The notes under the pieces are model-generated. The model was not told the DNA's origin. It searched no databases and saw nothing but the letters and a program-made list of their open reading frames with translations. Made by a program: the position numbers and the translations under genes. A stretch of 64,000 bases of DNA, from contig JAPMTP010000044.1 in NCBI GenBank assembly GCA_026413225.1, positions 496,001-560,000 on the forward strand, read 5' to 3'. The stretch comes from Otis tarda. Its lineage: Eukaryota > Chordata > Aves > Otidiformes > Otididae. Below, one piece after another: positions 53,689 through 64,000 of the stretch. Each line of letters starts with the position of its first letter. The first letter of the stretch is position 1.

Positions 53689-56574
53689 CTCAAGCCTACA
53701 GAGAGACTACAAACGTCAGCATACAGGTGATTGCATATTAGACGAGTTTGACCAAGATCTGCATGGAAATTTGGAAATCTAACATGAGATTCTTGCTGCA
53801 GCAAGGTTTGTAAGGAGAGGACTGAACAGAATCCTTGAGTCAGAATGACTGGTTTTTGTCACACAGATAAAACGACCTTCCCTTTCTTTTTTAGGTGAGG
53901 TTTAACTACGTAGAATACCTGGTGATAGATGAGAAACAAAGGAAGACAATGAATAAAGAGTAGCCCCCTTAAGAACAGTCTTGCTTACATTCCTTGTTCA
54001 GATTGTGAAAAAGTTACACTTAATGTCAGGCCATTAAGAAGAAATAGGGTGAAAAGGAGGAAAGAGGTGAAAAGGGAGAAAAGTGTCAAGGCAAGGTAAG
54101 GCAAGACCTCACCTGATTCTTAGACCATAGTGAGAGAGACTCATTCTTGCTCTCTTCAGATATAAGCCATCATCCCTTGAAGCTCTGTCTACACACAGAG
54201 ATGTGAGACACTAGCTTAGAGACTACCTTAGATCTGAATTACTCATTTTTACATGGCCGAAGGGTGAATTCCCTCAGAAGTAAAATTCCCTCAGAAGTAA
54301 AATTCCCTCAGAAGTGAACCAGGCTTCTGTCTTCCAGTGAAGCCAGTGACAATGATGCAATGGTGGGACACATTAACAAGATGGATTGGCAGCCATTAAT
54401 GCAGAAATGACAGGTTTCAGGGTGCTAACAGGCATTTTTATGTAAGCAATCTAATGCCTGCCTCATGCAGTTTTCAGGCGTACAAAGAAGGAAGTGATCA
54501 AAAATCAATGATCTCCTCAGGATGCTCAGTTTTCCTGAACAGGTCAGGCTTTTGTCACTTCAGAATGAACCCGATCTAGTTTACTGTTCCTAACCTTCCT
54601 GCTGTGTTGCTTGGATTTGTGGTAGCTTCCAAATCTAGCCAAGAGTTCACTCGCTCTGATCCCAACCCAGCAATGCTTCCCAGTCCCCAGCAAGCCCTCA
54701 CAGAAGCAGAGCAATGCTCTGGCTCTCTGGGGAACTGAGCCTTCTCTTTGCATTTCCCACCTTCCCAAAGCACAAAGGCTTCTTGCTGAGCACGTCTGAA
54801 GGATGTGAGCTGGAAGCGAGCAGCTCTGCAATAACAGGTTCGTTCTTCATAAGGTTCTTATGAAGAAGAGATTCTGCTGAAAGCTGTTAAAGAATCTCAG
54901 TTTGACTTGGGGAAGGAACGTTCTCTCCAGTGGGACAGGATTGATGTTGCTGGCTGTGTCTCTCCAGCTACCACTAACTCCCTTCAAGAAGCTCTACGGT
55001 ATTCATGATGAAAACAGCAGGTTAGAAAACATGTGATAAAAGCATTCACATTACCCAAGCGAAAAACACAAGATGGTTTTCTCAAGAGAAAAATCTGAAC
55101 TCACAAAAATATGTTGTCTTAATAGTGTAATAGTTGGGGTTGTTTTTTGTTTGGTTTTTTTCTCTCTCAAAGAAATGCCATTTAGAATTTCAAAGATAAA
55201 ATTAGAACTCTCTTGAGGAAAAGTGACCGTGAGCCATTACCTAACCTACCTACTTATGCGTGTGAATGGACAGGAAAATGAAATGGTTGTTTATTTTTCT
55301 GAAAAAAATTCTGAGATACTCTCATTTATTTTAAGTTAAAATTTTAACTCAGGGCAACCCTTTACATGCAGGTTATCCACATACCGGCATTTCCTGCTGA
55401 TTTCAAAATGCCCTCAAACCTACAGCCTCTTCTTTTAAACTCCCCAACCACTCAGTGCTTCACAAAATCAGAGGCACAGTTCAGGCTAGCTCTGCTAACA
55501 GGAAACTGCCAGAGCACTTCTCGTGCGCTGATTTCCTGAAGCTGAAGGAAGCCCGTTCCAGTGAGCCCAGTCAAGCTCACAGGTGGCTGCAGCTGCTTCT
55601 GGTGGCAGCTGTACTGTCACGCTGTCTCAGCATTTCAGGGCACGCCAGAAGGGATTTACTGTTGTCAGGAGCCAACGGGCAGGAACTTGCTCCTCAGTCT
55701 GTGATGCTGCCGGAGGCAGTGGAGATGTCTTTTCCTCTCTGTCATTTGCCTTGAAACCACCTGGATGTTCTTCTCCAGGACACGTCTCTGCCACTCACAT
55801 CTCGTTATGAGCAAGCAGCCTCAGGAGAAAAGGTCAGGATGCTGGTGTTGCCAGTGCTCCTCCCCTGACACTCACGGCACCAGGAATGATTTTAGAAAGA
55901 CTGTCAGAATCGTGGATGTTAGCCTGATTGGCAGCTTCGAGAATAACTGTATGTCTTTAAAGTGGAGAAACTGAGAAGTGATGTTTAGCTGCTCAAGGGA
56001 TAACCGCTGAACTTGTGGAAGGGGAGGCAGGGGGTGGGAGGGGAGCAAGGAAGCAGAAAATAAGCCAGTTCAATATGGGTTTAATTTTACTGTGCAGCAA
56101 CAGAAAAGGTGTCTCTGCACCTCCACTTCCCTGAGTTCCAACCTGTGCCCGTGCCCCACGTTAGCCCCATGTTAGATGTAGGTGGCCCCGAGAGGCTGAA
56201 CTCCAGCTGTTTGTTGACATTCAGAAAGGGCCTGGAGACAAAGCTTGTGAGTGAGATGTGTGCGTGAGAAGGAAAAAGGACAGTGTCATGTCACTACACT
56301 GCAGATCTCTATATTTGTACAGACTGATCTTGCCCCAATGCCTGAAAACTGGTTGACTGATTCTCACCAGAGTTACCTTGGCTAGCTTTGTAGCCAATAG
56401 CACAAATAACCCCTTCCAGAAGAAAGTATCTCCTGCCATTGTGTGAGGTTAATGTGCTCCCTGATTTCTCTGAAACCCTATGTGTAACTCAACCTGTCCT
56501 TTTGGGATGACCAACAAAGTCAGGATTAAGACAGCAAAGTCATCTCTTACCAGGACCAAGAGACTACCTAGTCA
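53689..56574. other. Intergenic, about 2.9 kb
   Basis: No gene recognised. Small structures: a 17-base unit AATTCCCTCAGAAGTAA repeated three times (about 54267-54317), A/G-rich stretches at 54040-54110, and a perfect inverted repeat at 54843-54867. Confidence 0.5.
54843..54867. repeat. Perfect 11-bp hairpin
   Basis: TTCTTCATAAG, spacer GTT, then CTTATGAAGAA. This could be a foldback remnant or chance; no promoter or gene lies next to it. Confidence 0.6.
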
Positions 56575-56714
56575 GAAAGGTGTTCAAAGAACGTGTAGAC
56601 ATGGTACTTTGGGACATAGTTTAGTAGGCATGGTGGTGTTAGATTGATGGTGGGACTTGATGATCTTGGAGGTCTTTTCCAACCTTAAAGATTCTATGAT
56701 TCTATGATTCTATT
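56575..56714 (+). mobile_element. CR1 LINE 3' tail
   Basis: It contains GGGACTTGATGATCTTGGAGGTC and TTTTCCAACCTTAAAG and ends in ATTCTATGATTCTATGATTCT, the 3' UTR of an older CR1 subfamily. No coding part remains. Confidence 0.85.
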
Positions 56715-58970
56715 TCTAAATTCCTCCTTGACTCCTTGCACCCACCTCCTGAATGCTTCTTTTTTTCTACAGAGCTTATTGATGAGTTCTTTCTTTAGCT
56801 GAGCTACTCTCCTGAAATATCTGGTTATTTTTCTGTTTATTGCTCTGGACAGTTTTTGTGCTTGGAAGTTGCTTTCCAGAAAGACCAGCTGTACTGAGCT
56901 CTGCCACCCTTGAGTGCTGCTGCCCGTGAAACTAGCACTAAAAATCCCCTGAAAAGGCAAAAATCTTCTCCCACTATCTCATGGCCAACACAGCCCAGGC
57001 CGATGCTAGTTTTCACATCCACAACAGAAACTCCCTCTTTTGCAAGGACTGGATTCAGGTGAACATCACTTTTGTTGGCCTGGCACCTGGGCAAAGAAGT
57101 TGTTCCAAGAGACCCCAGATACCTGCTGGACAGCATGCATCCTGCTAGGCTCCCCTTCCAGTGAGTGTCAGGGTCATTAAAGTCCCCAGCAAGACCTGGA
57201 AGCATTGATCTGGAGACTTCCATGTGTAGCTTAATTACGGCTTTCTCCGCTTCCTTACCCTGATGGCAAGTTCTTTGTCTGCCACCAGGATGTCACACTA
57301 ACAGGCCTCTCCTCTCACCCTCACCCAAAAGGACTCAGCCAACCTGTTGCACATCCCGTAGAGGAGCTCCACATGTACAGCTCCTGCACATGGAAGGCAG
57401 CCCCCTCCTCATCTTCCCGGCTCGAATCTCCTGAAAAGCCCGTGTGCACCACTGCAGCACCTCCAGCAGTGTGAGCTGTCCCACCACATCTCACCGTTTA
57501 TTCCACCGATGCCAAAACTCTATGGTAGTACATGGGACTCCAGCTCATCCTGCCCGTGCCCCAGGCTGAGGGCACTGGTGCCTGGTTGGGCTGCAGCACC
57601 TCAGCTGTGGCACCAAGCTCAGACTTGTCAGAGGCAAGTGTGGTACCAAGTGCCCAAGACCCCATGTGTGCAAATGCTCTGCTGGAGACCAGAGACATTC
57701 TGCAGAGTGTGGCAGATGACAGGGTAAAGATGAAATGAGGGACCCACTGAATCCCTAAGGCCAGAGAAAACCAGGATTGGGCTCTGTAGCCCTGGCAGGA
57801 GAAGGCTTTGCTGTCTGTAGTGTCTCTGAAATGAGGGACCCACAGAGGGAGCAAACCTTGCTGTCCCCAAGGCCAGAGAAACGCAGGGCTGAGCTGTGCG
57901 GCCTTGGCAGGAGAAGGAGTTGCTGACTGTACTGTCTGTGCTGCCGCTGAGGGGCTGTGGTGGAGGAGAAGCTGAGCTCATGGAGGTCAAGATGCTGCTG
58001 AAAATGTCCTTGGCTTTGGACATGCTGTGACCCAGGAACACTGTCTCAACCGTTAGACTCTTCCTTGGTTGTGTCATCAATGGATTGAGCAAAGGTTTGA
58101 TGAAAAGAAGAACCAACAGCGTTTGGGAGTGGCAAAATGATTTGAGACAGCAGTGTGATGGGCTTCCTGTTCATGAACTGCTCTGCATGACCTGGATGAA
58201 CTTGGGTCATACCTTGCCTCTCTGCAGCGGTGGGATTCAGTGGACGGCCAACAGGAACCGAATCTCTCTGAGATGCCACCTGGGCTGGTACAAAGGCTTC
58301 AAATCTGTCGGTGATGCTGTCTGGGGTATCTGCCCTGCACCTGCTCTGACAGGAATGGCAGAATTTCCCACAGGGCCTGTGCTGCCCCTGCCAGCCCCAT
58401 GCAGGTGTGCTGCAGCGTGCTGGCATCTCCTGTAGCACTACAGGCCTGTAGCTGAGCAGCTGCCCTGCATCAGGTCAGGCAATGTGGGGATGTCCATGAG
58501 AAAACTGCCACTACAGGCAGTGGAGATCTAGGAAACAGAGCTGAGGGAGACTTGGTTCCATTTGCTCAGCTGACTGCCTCTGTAGGCTACTTCTGACATA
58601 ATGAACAGGGGAGGTTTTAGTTGTCCTAGCTGCTGTCATTTCCATCTACTAAGCAAATTCTCCACCAGGCTCCAGAAGGATGCCCTAAGATGCTGTCCTC
58701 TCCATCAGCACTGCTTCAATTGGAGCTTGCAGCTGCCTGCACACCTCTTGGACAAACTCTGCTGTCACTTCAAATGTCACCAGGTGTTCACAGCTGAACA
58801 ACACCCTCAGTCACCAGGAATTACAAAGGCAGCTGAGAAAAACAGCTCACGTGCAGGTGCAGCTCTTTGTGCACAGCTGAATGGAAGCAAGAGGCATCCC
58901 ACCTCCTCTGGGTCTGGGCTGTGCGTGGGAGGGAGATGGGTCCTGTTGTTGCAAAACCTCTGAAGTGTTG
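56715..58970 (-). mobile_element. Divergent LINE module, copy 5
   Basis: Most diverged of the modules. On the minus strand it keeps a readable endonuclease piece (LAGDFNDPDTHWKGS at about 57185, with DFCLFRG later) and linker (LCRKKEAFRRWVQGVKEEFRNR). Upstream lies the spacer (58050-58500, matching 43500-43860) and a 5' unit (58590-58800). Its antisense ORF starts MNRGGFSCPSC at 58601 and keeps RCCPLHQHC. Confidence 0.65.
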
Positions 58971-58976
58971 CAAACC

Positions 58977-59719
58977 TGTTATGGATACCAGCTCGCTGCT
59001 AGGAAACCTCATACCCTTTCCATCTTGATCTGGGTATCGAGGACTTTAATCAGTAGAATTATAATCAATAACAATATCAATGATCGATAATAGGAAAATA
59101 CTTAATCAATGTGATTCTGGAATGTAAATGTAGGGTGATTCTTACTAACCATAGAACTATAGGGTTAAATTTTATATATGAAATATCCTTACCTTAAGGA
59201 ACATAAAACTTCCTTATCTTAGAAAGATGACATATTCTTATCTTAGAAAATTAGTTCAATATGTCGGGGGTCGTTTGGGGAGCGGTAGAAGGAGGCACCA
59301 GATATGCACTTTGGGATCCGAGCCCTCACGTTCAAGCCAAAAGATTCAAGGACAAGATGACCTTGTTCTCAGGACCATCTATGGAGATTTTGAAGAGGGG
59401 TTCGACCGATGAATTTGAGAAGGGGGCATCCCGAGGACCCCCGACACCACCAGAAGACCCCCAACTCAAGTTACTGAGCATGCGCGAATGGGAAAAGAGG
59501 TAATACAATAGTTTCTCAAAAAGTTGATGTTTATGCATGACATTTCACGTAAATCTATTGAATCTGTATATCGAATGTGTATTTAACTGTGCTGTTGAAT
59601 GAGACAGCTGCGCACGCTGGGTAGAGCGATCCCCCGTGTGCCCAGCGCTGCAATTAAGAAGTGCCTGCTTCTTAACTTCTCATTGCTGTTAAGGAGTTTT
59701 ATTTTGGAACTCGGTAACA
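58977..59719 (+). mobile_element. LTR with TGTTA/TAACA ends
   Basis: It starts TGTTATGGATACC, ends CTCGGTAACA, and has TATTTAAC near 59580 followed by about 140 bases of R/U5 with AATTAA. Both flanks are LINE module, but different parts of it. Part of it resembles 10840-11110. Confidence 0.65.
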
Positions 59720-59734
59720 CTGCTGTCCATTAAC

Positions 59735-60553
59735 CTGGTCAAAGGGATTCCCCACCAGCCTCCAAGAGACCCCTTCAGGTGCTGCCTTGTCTCTCAGCAC
59801 TGCCTCATGACAGCTTGCAGCCAGCTCCATGGAGAGGGATGCAAGATTTGCTTCTTGCTTCCTCCACTCATTATGACCTCACAAGATATCTCGGAACAGC
59901 CTTGCTATGACATCATCCTGGTCTCTCAGCATCCTAAGATCCATCCCGTCTGGTGCAATGGACTCTTAAGGACTGACCTTACCTAAGTAACCTCTGACTC
60001 CATCTCCATCCACTGCTGTGTTCTGGCTGGGCTCTGCCTTTTAGGCACACGCAACGGAGAGACCTTGCTGGAGAAGACAAAGGCCGAGAGCACCTCAAAC
60101 CTATCTATTCCTCCTCTTACTAAACCCAGCAGTGGCCACACATTCTCTTCATTTCTTCTTTAACTTTTCCTCAAGTAGGAACAGCTGATTGTTGTGCCCT
60201 TGAACTCCCTTGCAAGTCTCAACTCTGCAGCTTTCCTAAAACCAACCCTCTTTCTGAATTCCTTCTCTGTTTCAAGTCTCTGCATCCATCTCCTGTACGC
60301 TTCCTTTTTGCCATGGAGCTGTCCCAGGAATTTCCTGCTTCCTCAAGCTTCTCTCCTGAATCTCTCGTCTTCTTTTCCTGACTGTTGGTGCAGACGGTCT
60401 TGTACTTGAAAAGTGCTGTCCTTGAAGAACAGCTCTACTGAGCTCTGCTGCCCTTCTGTGCTGCTCACATGGGCTCCCCCACTACAAATCACAAGACTAG
60501 GCCAAAGCCTCCTCTTCTGAGGTCGGGCATCTACACTTTTCTATTTTCCTTCC
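59735..60553 (-). mobile_element. LINE module, copy 6
   Basis: About 820 bases nearly identical to 42235-43055, same orientation, from the start of the 5' unit through the linker to the endonuclease tail. The high identity across 17 kb suggests a recent segmental duplication or gene conversion. It ends at an LTR at 60554. Confidence 0.8.
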
Positions 60554-61430
60554 TGTCTCGAACCGATAAGTGTCCGGTTGTGAAAGGTATGAATTTCTCG
60601 GTTACAGAATTAAGACACAATGGTGTCATACGCATATGTTGGTTTTTATTTCATTCATACACAAAGGGTAGTGGCGGGGAGAGAAAGAGAAAGAGAGGAG
60701 AGAGAAGAAAAGAGAAAAAAAGAGCGGATAAAATACCACAATGGAGAGTCAGCGCCCTAAAGTCCATCTTACAGAGTGGGTGGGGTGGGCGCCTGAAAAG
60801 GATGACAATGCCACCACGGAGAATCGGTGTCCCGAAGGTCCATCTGAGTGGGGTGGAGGTGCACACCCGGCTTCATGCGGCGACACTTTTTGTAGTCCTG
60901 TGTATCAGCCCTGCCCTTCTTGATGTTTTGGGGGCCTTTACCAGTCTTTCCATCTTAGGAGGTCAGGTGCTTCCTGCCTGTGGTTTAGCTTGTGATTGCT
61001 GCATCATGCTGATCTGTCCCTGTGCTGGTGGGTGTTAGCTCTCTGCAAAGGCAAGGCCCGCTTGTTCTCGGTAAGCCGTGCGGTTACCTGAAGCATGTTG
61101 TTACCTGATGTCCAGCAAGACGGTGTCCACAAAGTCATTTTGCATCCCCGAGAGCGGGCCTCCATTGTGCAGTCACTTGACAATGCTGTGCATGCTTGGT
61201 ATTGTCCAGGGCCTGAGCTCATGCACAGGGTTTGGCTCTGTTCTGGGGGAAGGGTACAAAAACAAGACACCCCGTTTTGCAGTTCTTGGAGTTTATAAGC
61301 ATGTGTTGCTGCTTCAGCTACAAAACCAGGATATTTGTCTAGACATTCTTTCACAGTTATTGAAGTTTTTAGCATTGTGGTTTGTCGACGTTTTGCTCGG
61401 TTCCATCCATCATTTAGCGATGTTGAGACA
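60554..61430 (-). mobile_element. LTR with TGTCTC/GAGACA ends
   Basis: On the minus strand it starts TGTCTCAACATCG, ends GGTTCGAGACA, and has AATAAA near 60647 with a G/A-rich (plus-strand) tract before it. The length is 877 bases. Left and right flanks do not share a target-site duplication. Confidence 0.75.
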
Positions 61431-61449
61431 TTAATTAACCTTTTCAGTC

Positions 61450-61705
61450 TCTGACAAGGGAGGTAGATTTAGATTAGATATTAGGAATTTTTTTTTTAAA
61501 CTGAGGGTGGTGGAACCCTGGCCCAGGTTGCCCAGAGAGGTGGTGAATGTCCCGAACCTGGTAAAATTCAAGGCCAGGTTGGATGAGGCTCTGAGGAACC
61601 TGATCTGGTTGAAGATGTCCCTGCTCCCTGCAGAGGTATTAGACTAGACAACATTTAAAGATTCCTTCCAAACCTAAATATTCTATGATTCTAAAATTCC
61701 CACTT
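61450..61705 (+). mobile_element. CR1 LINE 3' end, diverged
   Basis: It keeps the text of the ORF2 end (AAGGCCAGGTTGGATGAGGC, encoding the KARLDEAL-type end) and TATTCTATGATTCT at the 3' terminus. Several substitutions and frameshifts. Confidence 0.85.
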
Positions 61706-64000
61706 AAATAATATTATTCTTGGCATTTGATTCCTGGGTTTTTTTGATCCAAACACCTCATGTACAAGTGGAGCTAGACTCCTTGTGTAGAGAGACACAA
61801 TAAAGAAACCAGTTCAAAATTGTTTTTCCAAGCTCCCATCTCTATTGAACTTTTCTGGAGCAAGGTGCAGCTGCAGCATGCAGGAGGGGTTCAGGAGCCA
61901 AGAGCCCAGATGCCGCATGGGGACCTACGGCCTTTCCATTGCTCTCCAGTTTCCCCCTGCCCTTGCACCTTGTTCAGAATCAGATCCCTCTCAAGTGCCC
62001 AGGTGCTGCTTTGAGCTTCAGAGAGTCAGAAGCCTTGCCTCGTCTGTCAGCAACAGGATTATGTCTTCATGCAGCTCCTTCACTGTGGTTGTATCTACCT
62101 GTGAAAAGCATCTCCAGTGAGGTTATCCCTGTGGATGGTGAACCTCATTGGAAGCACCTTAGACTTAGCATACAGATGAGGAGTGTGGGTTCTTGTTTAT
62201 TAAACTTTACCATGCTCTCCTTCCCTTTGTTTGCAATGAAGGAAACCCTGCTGTGCCTGTGGGCAGCCAGGTCTCTCAGGAAAGCAGGTGGGAGTTGGTG
62301 CAGAGGAGCTGTCACCTCCAGCTGCAGACCTGGGTGGAGAAGTCTGATGCCAGGAAAAGTGATGCAAGTCCCAGGGGGGTGATGAGGGAAATGGCAGGGC
62401 TAGAGTGGTGAGGAATCAGGTTGTCCATGCAGTGTCTGACCTCCAGGAGGAGCTGGTCCTACCCATCCTGATACCATCAGCAAATGCCCTGCATCCATAT
62501 CAACTGGACAATGGTGTAATCACTCCTTCTGACAACTTATAAAGTAATAAATTTGAAAGAAAATTAAGAAAATTAAAAGTAAAAAATACTTTTGTGTTGA
62601 ATACTCAGTGAAAACTTCCCCTTTATGTCCCCTCTGGAGACCTCTCCAATTATCTCTCCAGGACTTGAAGATTGTAGGAAATAATTGGAGGAGACATGGC
62701 TTTTTGCATTTTAACGAGCCCCATGGTGCATTTGGTGCTGAGACCATGAACCTCAGACACTGAGAGGAGCCTGGACAAACCCCTGAAGAAGCCAACGTCA
62801 GAAGCAACCCCTACAGTTTCAGGGAGTATTAATGGGTCGCACTGAGGATCGTTACCAACAAAGCCTCCCTGGGGGCTGGTTAGAGGAGAAAATGGGAGAC
62901 AGGGACGAGAGGCAGGCAAAGGCGATGCAAAGGTGGCTCTGATGCTGAGTGAACCTCCATGTGTTGCATGAAGACAAAGGGCCATGGCCTGACCCCCAGC
63001 CCCTGGGAAGGGAGATCCTGTGGGTCACACATTGCTCAGGGCTTTTCCTGGGGCAGTGTGATGTGGGAATGTGTGGTGCCAAGTGCAGGACTATGGTGCA
63101 ATGCTTATGGGTCTCTCCTTGGTGGGGTGAGGAGGCCTTCATGTCCTGGTGCCATCAAGTTGTGGTGTCTCCTGACAGGCCTTGGTGGTCCAGGCAACAG
63201 CCATAGTGGGGGTAAAGACCTTGACTCTGTTGGGAGCTTCTAGCCTTGCCACAGCCCTTGACCATCTCCACTACAGCCTGTCCTACAGAGTCTCACATCT
63301 GCAGCTCTTTCCCTGCACGCTGTCAAAATCTTCCTTGCTTCCCTCTCCTGATCTCACCAGACCATATCCCTAACATTACTGATCTCTCTCTGTGCTCCCT
63401 GGCTGTTCCTCAAAACACAAAGACATGGACTAATCTAGATTCCCTCAGAGTGACCTGTAGTAGCACAGAACTACATTTGTAGAGACATTTCTTTCTCTTC
63501 GTGTCAAATCTCAACCTCCTAAGCTGTACTTTCTTCTTTTATTTTTGTCTCATGTTCTTTCTCACTGTGAAGCAAAGGTCCACCAGCTCTGAAACCACAC
63601 TTCAAGCACTCTCAGGCTACTCCTGTACTGCTCTGAGCCTCTCTGCCACTGGGCCAAAAATGCCCAGGTCTCTCCTTCTCTATACATAGGTCATATACTT
63701 GATGTTCTGAACCCCATCTTGGGAGATCTCCTCTGGGCACTCTCCAAAGAGTAAGAGCTTCATGGTCCAGACCATGGCCTTTGAGAGTGTTAAAGCTGGA
63801 TGCAATGAGCTTCATGGGTAATGTGGAGCTGTCTGAGGCAGTGCCTCCCAGGCTCCCCTTGCAGTCAAAAGAGTGAAGGAGAAGTTCACCTGACTTGGTT
63901 TAGACGGTCACATAAAACACAGGAGGGTTTGTGCCCCATATGCATCTGCTCTCTCGTCTGCTGAGCAGACATCAGACAAGAGATTCTAGGATGATAAAAT
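61706..64000. other. Right end of window, no recognised gene
   Basis: About 2.3 kb with no protein family, OR signature or transposon that I can name. Open frames here are short and unlike known families. Confidence 0.45.

Noticed and set aside
1-64000. tRNA or rRNA genes
   Set aside because: I saw no cloverleaf with A and B boxes and no rRNA-like sequence. The only tRNA-related text is the primer-site complement at 23350-23367.

Overview
The window reads as nuclear DNA of a bird. The evidence is the dominance of CR1 LINEs with the typical 3' tail of repeated ATTCTATG, an ERVL-type LTR of the avian kind, and an olfactory receptor (OR) of the OR14 / gamma-c type expanded in birds. I cannot name the species. 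Protein-coding content is low: three intact-looking OR genes, a small set of RIMBP3-like coiled-coil sequences, and several broken copies. Almost everything else is transposon sequence, much of it nested.

Layout. 1-16 kb: a partial RIMBP3-like copy at the left edge, a 158-base OR14 fragment (1675-1832), 4 kb without a recognisable gene, then a RIMBP3-like gene on the minus strand (6563-8033) with a TATA promoter, a separate 3' copy (10064-10477, minus) and a second TATA-headed copy on the plus strand (14906-15577). CR1 pieces, LTRs and a plus-strand retroviral pol remnant lie between them. 15.8-27.5 kb: ERVL debris, a recurring divergent LINE module, and a gammaretrovirus-like gag-pro-pol remnant on the minus strand with its 5' LTR and a possible tRNA-Arg primer site. 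The LTR abuts a 14-unit, 60-bp minisatellite; beyond that is a plus-strand env tail with its own 3' LTR. 27-35.5 kb: two betaretrovirus-like remnants on the minus strand, broken by a CR1 and a small LTR, then one nearly full-length CR1.

35.6-64 kb is the OR region: an OR pseudogene (35619), an OR6-like gene (37982-38965, plus), an OR14 gene (47784-48719, plus) and an OR10-like gene (52678-53616, minus). They are separated by repeated copies of one mosaic LINE module, by further LTRs and by CR1 tails.

The items most worth a second look are: the minisatellite, in which every unit carries a close match to the ZNF143/THAP11 site; the RIMBP3-like family, which keeps a TATA promoter and polyadenylation signal but is cut short and, in two copies, shifts frame at the same C7 run; the LINE module with a recurring Cys/His-rich antisense ORF; and several LTRs sitting at junctions of unrelated flanks without target-site duplications. 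All family names come from recognition by eye; no search was run.
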